In this document: one piece after another, positions 1 through 6,235 of the stretch
Layout: each line of letters opens with the position of its first letter
Numbering within the stretch: the first letter of the stretch is position 1
NCBI GenBank assembly: GCA_021604825.1
Contig: BQJS01000224.1
Location: 1 to 7,101 of the forward strand
Origin: Phycisphaerae bacterium
Lineage (GTDB): Bacteria > Planctomycetota > Phycisphaerae > UBA1845
Direction: 5' to 3'
Length of the DNA: 7,101 nt
Notes under the pieces: model-generated
What the model saw: only the letters and a program-made list of their open reading frames with translations
Database searches by the model: none
What the model was told of the DNA's origin: nothing
Translations under genes and position numbers: made by a program

Positions 1-202
1 GCAATTCACTCGACGTATTCGGAAAATCCTCGACTGACGTGTCGGTTGAACCGGCTTCGCCGTCGACAAACTCCGTCGACGTTGAAACGATCTGCGAACG
101 AATCTCCGTCACTTCTGCATTGACGTTCGCAACTGAAAGCGTCATCGAACAAGCCAACACCGTCAGCGCCGTGCCGAAGGTGTTTCTTTGAAATGGTTTC
201 AT
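1..202 (-). CDS. Secreted protein of unknown function, N-terminal part only
   Basis: An open frame starts with ATG at 202-200 and runs off the left edge without a stop, giving 67 codons. It begins MKPFQRNTFGTALTVLACSM and has a textbook Sec signal peptide: basic start (K2, R6), a hydrophobic core at about residues 9-24, and a likely signal-peptidase site after VNA (about residue 29). The mature part is acidic and rich in Ser and Thr (TEIRSQIVSTSTEF, then a GSTDTS stretch), typical of exported low-complexity leaders. A weak AAAGG lies about 8 bases upstream of the ATG. A longer closed frame over the same bases (minus strand, 6-248) gives an Arg/Cys-rich product with no signal peptide and looks like its shadow. 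The family cannot be named because the body of the protein is outside the window. Seen: signal peptide and frame. Inferred: export to periplasm or cell surface. Confidence 0.6.
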   Translation of the reverse strand, partial: MKPFQRNTFGTALTVLACSMTLSVANVNAEVTEIRSQIVSTSTEFVDGEAGSTDTSVEDFPNTSSEL

Positions 203-302
203 CCGTGTTGCCTTTGAAAAATGGATTTGAATCTGACTCCATCGACATCGGGGGCTATGTCGCCCAAGAGGTTTCGCCCTTCGCCACAAGTCTAGACGGC
301 TG

Positions 303-336
303 CAGGTGTAAAGTCGAGGACTCTGCAGTCCACCTG
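303..336 (-). terminator. Weak hairpin after the Nramp gene, possible terminator
   Basis: CAGGTG (303-308) and CACCTG (331-336) are perfect 6-base arms just past the Nramp stop codon. A nested GGACT/AGTCC hairpin (318-322 with 327-331) competes for the last base. No T-run follows on the minus strand, so this is not a standard intrinsic terminator. It may only be an mRNA 3'-end structure. Confidence 0.22.
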
Positions 337-338
337 TA

Positions 339-1601
339 TTATCCAGCAATCTTCATAATCCGAGTGTAAACATAGGCACCTGAAAAACACGCCAAAAACA
401 CCATGCCAGCGATGCTCAAGGCATTCAACCACCTTGGCGGTTGCGCTACGTCGGGCAGTTCTCGCAGCCGAATCGTGCGATGGTTGATATAGGCAAGCAC
501 GGGCGCGGAAATGAACGCGACGATCGTGACAAAATCGACCAACTGCGTCATTCGCGATGTAAAGTATGCGATGATGACCACTGCCCCAACGCAAAGCAGG
601 ATATTCAAGATCCAATACCACTTGCGGACATTCGTCGCGTCGTCTCCTCGCATCACGCGGATCGACTCAGCCAACACCCTCGGATAACCGTCGATGACGG
701 TTAGCGTCGTGCTGAACATGCACGTCAGAGCAGCCGTCAGGATGAACGGCCGACTCCAGTCGCCCAATGCTTCGGTGTACATCGATATCAACTGCGCCGC
801 GAATGCAACCGCCTTGGTCTCAACTTCAACGCCACTCGTATACATCACCAGTGCACCGAGGCTGACAAACAAAATGCCCATGAAGGTGGTCGCGATGAAA
901 CCGAGGTTGAAGTCAAACAGTGCCTCGCGCATCGTCGGGCGATGACCGGTCTGCGCGGCGCGCTCCTGCATCCAAAGCGACGGCCAAGCTGCGATGTCCA
1001 CCGGTGTTGGCATCCATCCCATCAGCGCAATGAGAAATCCGAATTCCCATTTTGAAACAGGGACCAACTTGAATGCGGCTGGCGTGGCTTTGGCGAGCGC
1101 AGCCACTACTGCAATGGCCGTGCTCAGTGCGAGAAACACCATCATCACCTTCATGACCTTGTCGAGCCAAGGGTAACCACCGATCGCCAACAGCAGCAGG
1201 CAAACGCCCACGACAATCGAAGCCCATACCGTTAGCGACATCGTCCCCGCGAATACATTCGCAAGCAGTCCGGCTGTTACAACCGTCACCGCCGCGACCG
1301 TCGGCATGCCCGTCCCGAACGATACGAGTGCGAACAGAATCAAAGCCCACTTACCGACCCGTTTGTATCCGACGAGCAGACTCTCGCCGGTTGACGACGC
1401 ATAGCGTTGGCCGAACTCGAAGAACGGATACTTGAACAGGTTGGCCAGCAGCACCACAAATAGCAGCGTGAAACCGTAACCCGCCCCCGCCCGCGTGGAT
1501 TGCACGAGGTGCGACACGCCGATCGCCGCCCCGGCAAAGACGATGCCTGGACCGATGGCCTTCAAGATGCCTGATCTGGTTTTGGTGCGGTCTTGTTCCA
1601 A
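339..1601 (-). CDS. Nramp-family (SLC11-like) transporter with non-canonical metal site
   Basis: A polytopic inner-membrane protein of 420 residues, the normal size for Nramp/MntH, with about 11 hydrophobic segments. The family is shown by the TM1 region (IGPG at 16-19, then RAGAGYGF 37-44, LLFVVLLANL 46-55), the GKW region near 83 and the TM6 loop with MP at 197-198. Classical Nramp proteins are proton-coupled Mn/Fe importers that bind metal through Asp and Asn of the TM1 DPGN motif and Met (and nearby His) of TM6 MPH. Here DPGN aligns with GVSH (28-31) and MPH with MPT (197-199): the Asp is lost, Asn is replaced by His31, and Met197 is kept. Mn/Fe import therefore should not be assumed. The start is TTG at 1601-1599, with GGGAG 6 bases upstream and an in-frame TAG further up. 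It begins 44 bp after the MMPL gene and is probably co-transcribed with it. Family assignment is firm; the substrate is unknown. Confidence 0.88.
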   Translation of the reverse strand: MEQDRTKTRSGILKAIGPGIVFAGAAIGVSHLVQSTRAGAGYGFTLLFVVLLANLFKYPFFEFGQRYASSTGESLLVGYKRVGKWALILFALVSFGTGMPTVAAVTVVTAGLLANVFAGTMSLTVWASIVVGVCLLLLAIGGYPWLDKVMKVMMVFLALSTAIAVVAALAKATPAAFKLVPVSKWEFGFLIALMGWMPTPVDIAAWPSLWMQERAAQTGHRPTMREALFDFNLGFIATTFMGILFVSLGALVMYTSGVEVETKAVAFAAQLISMYTEALGDWSRPFILTAALTCMFSTTLTVIDGYPRVLAESIRVMRGDDATNVRKWYWILNILLCVGAVVIIAYFTSRMTQLVDFVTIVAFISAPVLAYINHRTIRLRELPDVAQPPRWLNALSIAGMVFLACFSGAYVYTRIMKIAG

Positions 1602-1645
1602 ATGCGACTCCCGATACAGCCCATTGCGGAGGCAACTCTATCGGG

Positions 1646-3886
1646 TCAAGGCGTTGGCTGCACGGGCAAAATTTCGGCGCTTTGAAGGGTCGGCTGACGA
1701 TGACCGCGAATCACCAGAAGTGCAGCCGGAACCAGAATGGGCCTGACGAGAAATGTATCGACGAGGACGCCCAATGCGAAGGCCATCCCCAGTTCTTGAA
1801 AGAAAGGCAAACCGGTCGCAGCCAGCGACCCGAGCGTAGCCGCCATGATCGCTCCGCAACTGCTGATGACCCCGCCCGTCGAAGCGATGGCCCGCTCAAC
1901 AGCCAGTGGTAACTCATGCAGCTTGTGCTCTTGCAAGATGCGCGTCACCAGGAAGATGTTGTAATCCTGACCAACCGCCACCAGGATCACAAACGCAAAC
2001 AGCTTCACCTTCCAGTCGATCCCGCCTTGCCCCATGATTTCGACAAAAAACCATTCAGTGACACCCAATGTCACAAAAAATACGAGCAACGTCGCCGCAA
2101 TCATGATGACTGCCAGCAACAGATCGCGCACCAAAAACGCGACGATCAGAAAGATGATCACGATCACCAACCCAGTCACCCTAACTTCATCCGTATCGGC
2201 GACCGATTTGATATCCAAAATGTAGGGCGTCAGTCCCGTTGCATAGACGGCCACATCATCTGAAAACGTCTGATGCGACCATGACTCAATGTCGCTGAGA
2301 ACAGATGCGCATGAACCCATTGCAGCATCGGAAAGTGGAGGTGCGTCGAGCATGACCTCAAGACGCAGTGCGTTGGCACTCGTGGAAAGGTAGAACGACT
2401 GTGATCGATTTCGCCCGATATCGGTCGCCGCCAACGTTGCTGCCGCCGATCTTGTGGGATCACCGAGCGGCGTCGCCAAACTCCAGACGTCAACCACATG
2501 GCTGTTCTTGCGACAGATTCTGGCCAATTCCTTCGAATGATCGACGGCTTTTGTGACGTCACTTGCGACGGCATCGCCCTTGAGAATACATGTCCACGAA
2601 AACAACTGCTCCGATGAAAAATGCTTGGCTGCAAGGTCCTGTCCGCGGGCGGCGCTGCTGTCTTGAGGTATTACACCGAGGGCGTCGTAGGTGTAGTGCA
2701 CGTTCCAGCCGCGATAGATCGGCCAGGCAAATAGCAGCAAGCAGCACACGACCGATCGCACCGGGTGGGCGACGACCGATCGGGCAATGGCCTTCCAGAA
2801 TCGGCCAGATTGGTTCGAGGCAGCGGCACCTCTGCGACGGGGCCAATACAATCCGCGCCCGAGCACAACCGCCATCGCCGGAACAAGCGTTAGTGCGGCG
2901 ACGAGCGACACCGTCAGTGCGATTGCAAGTGCGCGCCCTGCGTTGAACGACGGCAGCAGCTTGGCGGCCATCAACATGAGCAATCCGCACACCGTGGTCG
3001 CCGCGCTTGCGATGATCGCCGGACCCGTCACCCTTGTGCTTTTCGACGCGGCGTGGAAACGCTTGGCGGGGTCGCCCAATCCAGATCGATACTCCGCCAG
3101 CCAAAAAAGTGCGTAGTCCGTTCCCGACCCGAACAACAGCACGACAACGATCGTCTTCTCGATGCTGCCCAGCTCCCAACCGACCCGCGTAAAGTGATTC
3201 AGCAGCATGATTGCGACGATGACGCTCAACCCGATCGCGCAAAGTGGCACACTCGCGGCCAATGGAGCGCGGTAGACGATTACCAAAATCACCAACAGTG
3301 CGAGCAACGTCACGTGGGTCGTGCGCTCGAACGCTTCCTCCGAAGAATGCACCAAGTCGCGACCCAACCCACCCTCGCCGGTGATCTCGAATCGAAGTCC
3401 GTCGGGAAGTGAACCCGCAATCATCGATTCAATGGTCTCGACATCACCAACCGATCGGCGGGTGAGATAGTTCGTGTCGGAACAAACGACAACCATGACC
3501 GATTGGCCATCCTCCGACCGCAGACGACTTTGCATGAGCGGTTGCGTCGTGGGCGATATCACCGTCCATCCACGATCCGCTGCCATGTCGCCCTGCAACT
3601 GATTTGATAGATTACGAATAAACGCTTCGTGTGCAGATGAAAGCGGTGCGTCACTTTCGAAGATGACCACCGTCCGAGTGCGTGACGCGATTTCAGGAAA
3701 TGCCGTTCGCTCCAGGTCGAGAGAGCGATTGTAAGGTTCGTCGGCTGCGAGGAGTGAACGCGGTTCGATTCGGGCGAGTTCTTCGGGGCTTGGTGTCGTA
3801 ACGGCGAGTCCGGCAGCAACCAATAGCCAGCCAACGATCCAAAGGATCGGATGATCGGCTACAGACCTTCCCAAGCGCGCAAGCAT
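1646..3886 (-). CDS. MMPL-family RND transporter
   Basis: A 746-residue inner-membrane exporter of the RND superfamily, MMPL branch, which uses the proton gradient to move lipids or other hydrophobic compounds out of the cytoplasmic membrane. It shows the two-fold repeat of the family: TM1 (about 12-30), a large periplasmic domain (about 31-190), five TM segments (about 191-342), then TM7 (about 375-390), a second periplasmic domain (about 391-569) and five more TM segments (about 570-728). Both halves carry the proton-relay Asp-Tyr pair: GSGTDYALF with D257-Y258 and VGQDYNIF with D641-Y642, close to the positions known in mycobacterial MmpL3. The start MLARLGRSVADHP is typical of the family, so the ATG at 3886-3884 is well placed although no Shine-Dalgarno is seen. 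No membrane-fusion or outer-membrane partner is adjacent, and the cargo cannot be read from sequence. The protein looks intact. Confidence 0.92.
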   Translation of the reverse strand: MLARLGRSVADHPILWIVGWLLVAAGLAVTTPSPEELARIEPRSLLAADEPYNRSLDLERTAFPEIASRTRTVVIFESDAPLSSAHEAFIRNLSNQLQGDMAADRGWTVISPTTQPLMQSRLRSEDGQSVMVVVCSDTNYLTRRSVGDVETIESMIAGSLPDGLRFEITGEGGLGRDLVHSSEEAFERTTHVTLLALLVILVIVYRAPLAASVPLCAIGLSVIVAIMLLNHFTRVGWELGSIEKTIVVVLLFGSGTDYALFWLAEYRSGLGDPAKRFHAASKSTRVTGPAIIASAATTVCGLLMLMAAKLLPSFNAGRALAIALTVSLVAALTLVPAMAVVLGRGLYWPRRRGAAASNQSGRFWKAIARSVVAHPVRSVVCCLLLFAWPIYRGWNVHYTYDALGVIPQDSSAARGQDLAAKHFSSEQLFSWTCILKGDAVASDVTKAVDHSKELARICRKNSHVVDVWSLATPLGDPTRSAAATLAATDIGRNRSQSFYLSTSANALRLEVMLDAPPLSDAAMGSCASVLSDIESWSHQTFSDDVAVYATGLTPYILDIKSVADTDEVRVTGLVIVIIFLIVAFLVRDLLLAVIMIAATLLVFFVTLGVTEWFFVEIMGQGGIDWKVKLFAFVILVAVGQDYNIFLVTRILQEHKLHELPLAVERAIASTGGVISSCGAIMAATLGSLAATGLPFFQELGMAFALGVLVDTFLVRPILVPAALLVIRGHRQPTLQSAEILPVQPTP

Positions 3887-3892
3887 CGGCGC

Positions 3893-3921
3893 GTTCTATC
3901 GGTTGCAAACGAAGGTGTCAA
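3893..3921 (-). promoter_or_regulatory. Sigma70-type promoter candidate for the MMPL gene
   Basis: A perfect TTGACA (3921-3916) is followed by exactly 17 bases and TAGAAC (3898-3893, 4 of 6 against TATAAT). Only 6 bases separate the -10 from the ATG, so transcription would start at or next to the start codon and give a leaderless or nearly leaderless mRNA. That fits the lack of a Shine-Dalgarno. A 7-base inverted repeat ATCGGTT (3898-3904) / AACCGAT (3928-3934) frames the -35 and could be an operator. Sequence match only. Confidence 0.4.
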
Positions 3922-3969
3922 AGATTAAACCGATGGGATGCACTGCGTATCTCAAAGACCGCCAGTGAT

Positions 3970-4554
3970 TTACTTGCGACTTCTACCGGTCAACAAGATT
4001 CCACCTGCCAGCATCATTAATGCCGTAACCGGCTCGGGCAAGACGGTAAAGGACATCCCGCCACTGATCATTTCGGGATCTCCCCCTTCATCGGTATTGA
4101 AGAGTTGGCTTTCCATATCGTCTGCGTCCGAATCGATCCCGATCTGGTAGGTACCTGCTGGCATGCTTGTCGTGTCAATCGCGATGGTGCCCAGCGCAAT
4201 CGGCGGATCAAAACTGACCACCGAAAATCCGAATGAATCAATCTCAACGGCAAGTGCGTATGGAGAGATCAACGTGGTTGTGTTCCAAGTCGAAGAATCG
4301 TCAAATCCATCTGTCCAATCTGAGTCGAAGACAAATGAAAGATCGTTGACGGGGGCTATGGTGCCAACAACGATTCGCGCAAAATCGTAACTTGAGGCAC
4401 TCATTTCGATCGAAATGTCCGCTTCAATCACTTCCCCCGGCAATACGCTGGTCGAAGTGGTCGGGTTGAACATCGCGGTCGCAGTTGCAAGAACGTTTGA
4501 CGTTCCGAGACAAGTCACCAAAGTCATTCCAGCAAGTATTCGCATAACCCTCAT
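3970..4554 (-). CDS. PEP-CTERM sorting-domain protein, cohesin-like body
   Basis: A small exported protein of 194 residues. An N-terminal signal peptide (MRVMRILAGMTLVTCL onward, likely cut near VLA-TA at 23-24) precedes a beta-rich domain at about 27-170. This domain resembles cohesin-type beta-sandwich domains of planctomycete exported proteins, with VLPGEVIEADISI early and LGTIAIDTTSMPAGTYQIGI at 121-140. The C-terminus is a full PEP-CTERM signal: LPEP (172-175), a hydrophobic helix (TALMMLAGGILLTG, 177-190) and a basic tail RSRK. In this family an exosortase recognises the signal and the protein is processed and displayed at or released from the cell surface, often linked to exopolysaccharide. 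No exosortase is in the window, so it must be encoded elsewhere. The body is acidic (DSDADDMES near 141-149). The ATG at 4554-4552 follows a near-perfect ribosome binding site. The exact role is unknown; the PEP-CTERM call rests on the tripartite tail. Confidence 0.85.
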   Translation of the reverse strand: MRVMRILAGMTLVTCLGTSNVLATATAMFNPTTSTSVLPGEVIEADISIEMSASSYDFARIVVGTIAPVNDLSFVFDSDWTDGFDDSSTWNTTTLISPYALAVEIDSFGFSVVSFDPPIALGTIAIDTTSMPAGTYQIGIDSDADDMESQLFNTDEGGDPEMISGGMSFTVLPEPVTALMMLAGGILLTGRSRK

Positions 4555-4559
4555 GGGAT

Positions 4560-4568
4560 CCTCCTCCT
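4560..4568 (-). promoter_or_regulatory. Strong Shine-Dalgarno of the PEP-CTERM gene
   Basis: AGGAGGAGG lies 5 bases before the ATG at 4554. It fixes the start over the second Met at residue 4 and suggests efficient translation. The Nramp gene in this window has only a modest GGGAG and the MMPL gene none. Confidence 0.75.
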
Positions 4569-4648
4569 GAGTTTTCTTTCCCTGATTGCTTCTTTCCTAC
4601 CCGTGGAGTCATCGAATTCCCGGCCGATGCTTCACGTTACCCGTTTGT

Positions 4649-4695
4649 AAAAACAAAAAAGAGAGCAAAAACCGACGCGCGGTTCTTGTCTCTCT
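4649..4695 (-). terminator. Strong intrinsic terminator
   Basis: On the minus strand AGAGAG (4695-4690), one bulged A (4689) and CAAGAACCG (4688-4680) pair with CGGTTTTTG (4674-4666) and CTCTCT (4665-4660). The loop is five bases (4679-4675) and the 15-pair stem contains one G-U. It is followed at once by a T-run interrupted by one G (4659-4649). This is a classic Rho-independent terminator. It lies about 270 bp past the YeiH-family stop and about 95 bp before the PEP-CTERM start. It ends either a long 3' UTR, a separate small RNA, or a conditional leader. Confidence 0.85.
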
Positions 4696-4735
4696 GGTTC
4701 GCTTACTTCGAATGTACGAACGACTCTCCACCCAA

Positions 4736-4765
4736 TTGATCGAGACCCCTCCCGATCAACGGGAG
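4736..4765 (-). other. Two mutually exclusive hairpins upstream of the terminator
   Basis: On the minus strand CTCCCG (4765-4760) pairs perfectly with CGGGAG (4754-4749) around a five-base loop. Alternatively TTGATCG (4759-4753 read as TTGATCG) pairs with CGATCAA (4742-4736) around a ten-base loop. The two share bases and cannot form together. Such competition is the usual layout of an attenuator or switch, but it is also possible by chance in a short GC-rich stretch. Confidence 0.35.
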
Positions 4766-4766
4766 T

Positions 4767-4795
4767 ATTGTGCAAGCGCTCTCCAACAATCGCAA
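4767..4795 (-). promoter_or_regulatory. Weak sigma70-like promoter candidate inside the gap
   Basis: TTGCGA (4795-4790), 17 bases, then CACAAT (4772-4767). Each box matches 4 of 6 consensus bases. It would start a transcript near 4760 that ends at the terminator, about 110 bases long. Both copies of the GCGCTTGC repeat lie against these boxes. Weak on its own. Confidence 0.2.
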
Positions 4796-4799
4796 GCGC
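4772..4799 (-). repeat. Paired direct repeat GCGCTTGC, 20-bp period
   Basis: The 8-mer GCGCTTGC occurs perfectly at 4799-4792 and 4779-4772 on the minus strand, with starts 20 bp apart. That is two helical turns and puts both copies on one DNA face. This spacing is typical of tandem sites for a response regulator or similar activator. The repeats overlap or abut both promoter-like elements in this gap. No regulator can be named. Confidence 0.4.
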
Positions 4800-4812
4800 A
4801 AACTCTGCGCCA
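4796..4812 (-). promoter_or_regulatory. Sigma54-like -24/-12 element
   Basis: On the minus strand TGGCGC (4812-4807), five bases, then TTGCGC (4801-4796). This keeps the obligatory GG-N10-GC spacing and matches 9 of 10 core positions of TGGCAC-N5-TTGC. It would start transcription near 4787, upstream of the alternative hairpins and terminator, leading toward the PEP-CTERM gene. The same bases form a 5-base inverted repeat (GCGCA/TGCGC), so a plain operator is an alternative. A 9-of-10 match arises by chance about once per 34 kb of strand. Confidence 0.3.
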
Positions 4813-4901
4813 CTTCATCAATTCACAATGCAGCGTTGGGGGGAATGCCCTAAACGAATTGCCACCGAGATTCGCTATTTCAACATTTGGAACAGAATGA
4901 G

Positions 4902-4945
4902 AAAAACTCGTCAGAAAAACTTCGGTGCGACTTTATGCAGCCGCA
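4902..4945 (-). terminator. Weak terminator candidate after the YeiH-family gene
   Basis: TGCGGCT (4945-4939) pairs with AGTCGCA (4932-4926), seven pairs with one G-U and a six-base loop. T-runs follow at 4919-4915 and 4906-4902, the first only after a six-base gap. Short stem and displaced T-run make it doubtful. It lies about 20 bases past the stop codon. Confidence 0.3.
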
Positions 4946-4963
4946 ATTGATGTCGCGCTGGCA

Positions 4964-6235
4964 TCAGGTGAAGACAAAAACAAGCAGCAGGCTCACCACA
5001 CCAAGAACCACGCTTGCGCCCAGCCCGCATAAAATCGCCTTGCCGCTGACACCGCCGAGCACCCGCACGTTGACCTCAAGACCGATCGCCGCCATCGCCC
5101 AGATTAACAGCATCTTTCCACACCATGCGAACACGGTCATCAGCGAAACGGTTCCCGGCAGTCCCCACCCACTGACCGAGTCAGCCGGCGAGAACATCAA
5201 CGTCGGGATCAACCCCAGCGTGCCCAGGGTGGCCATCAACGCGAAACCCCACACGAACCAGGGAACGAATCGGGCATAGTGAATCACAACCGGCATGCTT
5301 CGGTCGGCTGGGCTGCTGTGCCGGCGGGCATAGTAGATCGCCAAGACGCAAACCAAGGGTGCCAACAGCGCCACGCGTACGAGTTTCGCAAGGGTGGCCA
5401 TCGTCCCCGCGTCGAAGCTAAACGCATAGCCAGCCGCAACGGCTTGGGGAACCGCGTGAACGCTGGTGCCCGCCCAAATGCCAAACGCGCTATCCGATAT
5501 ATCGATCATCGCCCCGATCGCCGGCAACACGAGCATTGCGATCAAACCAAACAGATTCACGGTCCCGATCGACAAGACCAAGTCTTCGTCGTCGGCTTCG
5601 ATGAGCGGAGCCACAGCCACAATCGCACTGTTTCCGCATATGCCCGTCCCCACGCCGATCAGCAAGGCGACGCGTTTACCAAGTCCCAGGAGTTTGCCCA
5701 GGTAGACGGCCGACAAGATCGCCACGGCAATACAGATCACGATGGTGGCAAGGGCGCCGGCGCCCACGTCTTTGAGTTGAATCAAGTTCAACTTCGCACC
5801 GGTCAAGACGATCGCGATGGGGATGACTTTCTTGATGATCTTCTTACAACCCGCCGTCGCGGCTGATGTCCAAGGACCAAAATTGCGGAACAACAGACCC
5901 GCAACGATCGCAATAATCGCCGCGCTGATTGGACGGGCAATTCCCGAAGGTCGCTCAACAAGAAACGGTGGAAAGGGAAGGTAGTGAACGCCAACCGCGG
6001 CGGCTGCGACGATCGCAGATAACAACATACCCGGCCAAGCGCGTTCAACTTTAGCTGCGTCCGTCACACGCGGTGGTGAAGTCTCGACAATGGTCTCGTA
6101 AATTCCCTCCATCGAACCAAGGGAACCCAGAGATTCGAGACTCACCGAACCGAGGTAGCGCGAGACAGCTGCCTGCGTGTCAGCGTCTTTGGAAGACTCG
6201 GGGCCAAACGATGTACCGGGAGACGTACCGCTCAA
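4964..6235 (-). CDS. YeiH-family (UPF0324) putative sulfate/sulfite exporter
   Basis: A polytopic membrane protein of 423 residues from the start chosen here. Motifs of the YeiH family, numbered from the outermost start at 6256, are GVGTGICGNSAIVAVAP (201-217, compare GAGSSICGAAAV in E. coli YeiH), GTSVHAVPQAVAAG (263-276, compare GSTVHEVAQVVAAG), KLVRVALLAP (291-300) and AIGLEVNVRVL (390-400). The family is annotated as a putative sulfate exporter, but transport is poorly proven. A hydrophilic N-terminal tail of about 65 residues, with LGS repeated, precedes TM1; E. coli YeiH lacks it. I prefer TTG at 6235-6233: it overlaps the dioxygenase stop codon and has GAGGGGG 7 bases upstream. GTG at 6256 (no Shine-Dalgarno) and ATG at 6112 are rivals. 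Its position directly after cysteine dioxygenase suggests export of sulfite or sulfate made from cysteine. Confidence 0.88.
   Translation of the reverse strand: MSGTSPGTSFGPESSKDADTQAAVSRYLGSVSLESLGSLGSMEGIYETIVETSPPRVTDAAKVERAWPGMLLSAIVAAAAVGVHYLPFPPFLVERPSGIARPISAAIIAIVAGLLFRNFGPWTSAATAGCKKIIKKVIPIAIVLTGAKLNLIQLKDVGAGALATIVICIAVAILSAVYLGKLLGLGKRVALLIGVGTGICGNSAIVAVAPLIEADDEDLVLSIGTVNLFGLIAMLVLPAIGAMIDISDSAFGIWAGTSVHAVPQAVAAGYAFSFDAGTMATLAKLVRVALLAPLVCVLAIYYARRHSSPADRSMPVVIHYARFVPWFVWGFALMATLGTLGLIPTLMFSPADSVSGWGLPGTVSLMTVFAWCGKMLLIWAMAAIGLEVNVRVLGGVSGKAILCGLGASVVLGVVSLLLVFVFT

Larger units (their letters stand above)
4569..4963. other. 395-bp non-coding stretch with regulatory structure
   Basis: No credible protein gene lies between the YeiH-family stop and the ribosome binding site of the PEP-CTERM gene. 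In minus-strand order the stretch holds a weak hairpin with T-runs (4945-4902), a sigma54-like element (4812-4796), two copies of an 8-base repeat (4799-4772), alternative hairpins (4765-4736) and a strong intrinsic terminator (4695-4649). About 80 bases with no clear signal then lead to the ribosome binding site. Plus-strand open frames here (4586-4900, 4768-4950) run through the terminator and show no protein-like composition. Confidence 0.6.

Noticed and set aside
6..248. 80-codon minus-strand closed frame at the left edge
   Set aside because: Overlaps the signal-peptide frame starting at 202; its product is Arg/Cys-rich without domain character.
243..262. 6-bp inverted repeat CGACAT/ATGTCG upstream of the left-edge gene
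   Set aside because: Could be an operator, but arms are short, no T-run follows and no promoter boxes lie nearby; not enough to call a feature.
339..1601. Possibility that the Nramp gene is a decayed mntH
   Set aside because: The frame is full length with all membrane segments and good conservation around TM1; the changed residues look like a coherent subfamily, not random loss.
2559..3242. 227-codon minus-strand open frame
   Set aside because: Lies in another frame inside the MMPL gene, whose motifs are intact throughout; the product is Arg/His-rich and has no membrane segments.
4586..4900. 104-codon plus-strand open frame in the intergenic region
   Set aside because: Runs through the strong terminator hairpin and A-run and has no ribosome binding site or protein-like pattern.
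5279..5866. 195-codon plus-strand open frame
   Set aside because: Fully antisense to the conserved YeiH-family core; its product is rich in His, Arg, Asp and Gln with no recognisable motif, as expected for a shadow frame in GC-rich DNA.
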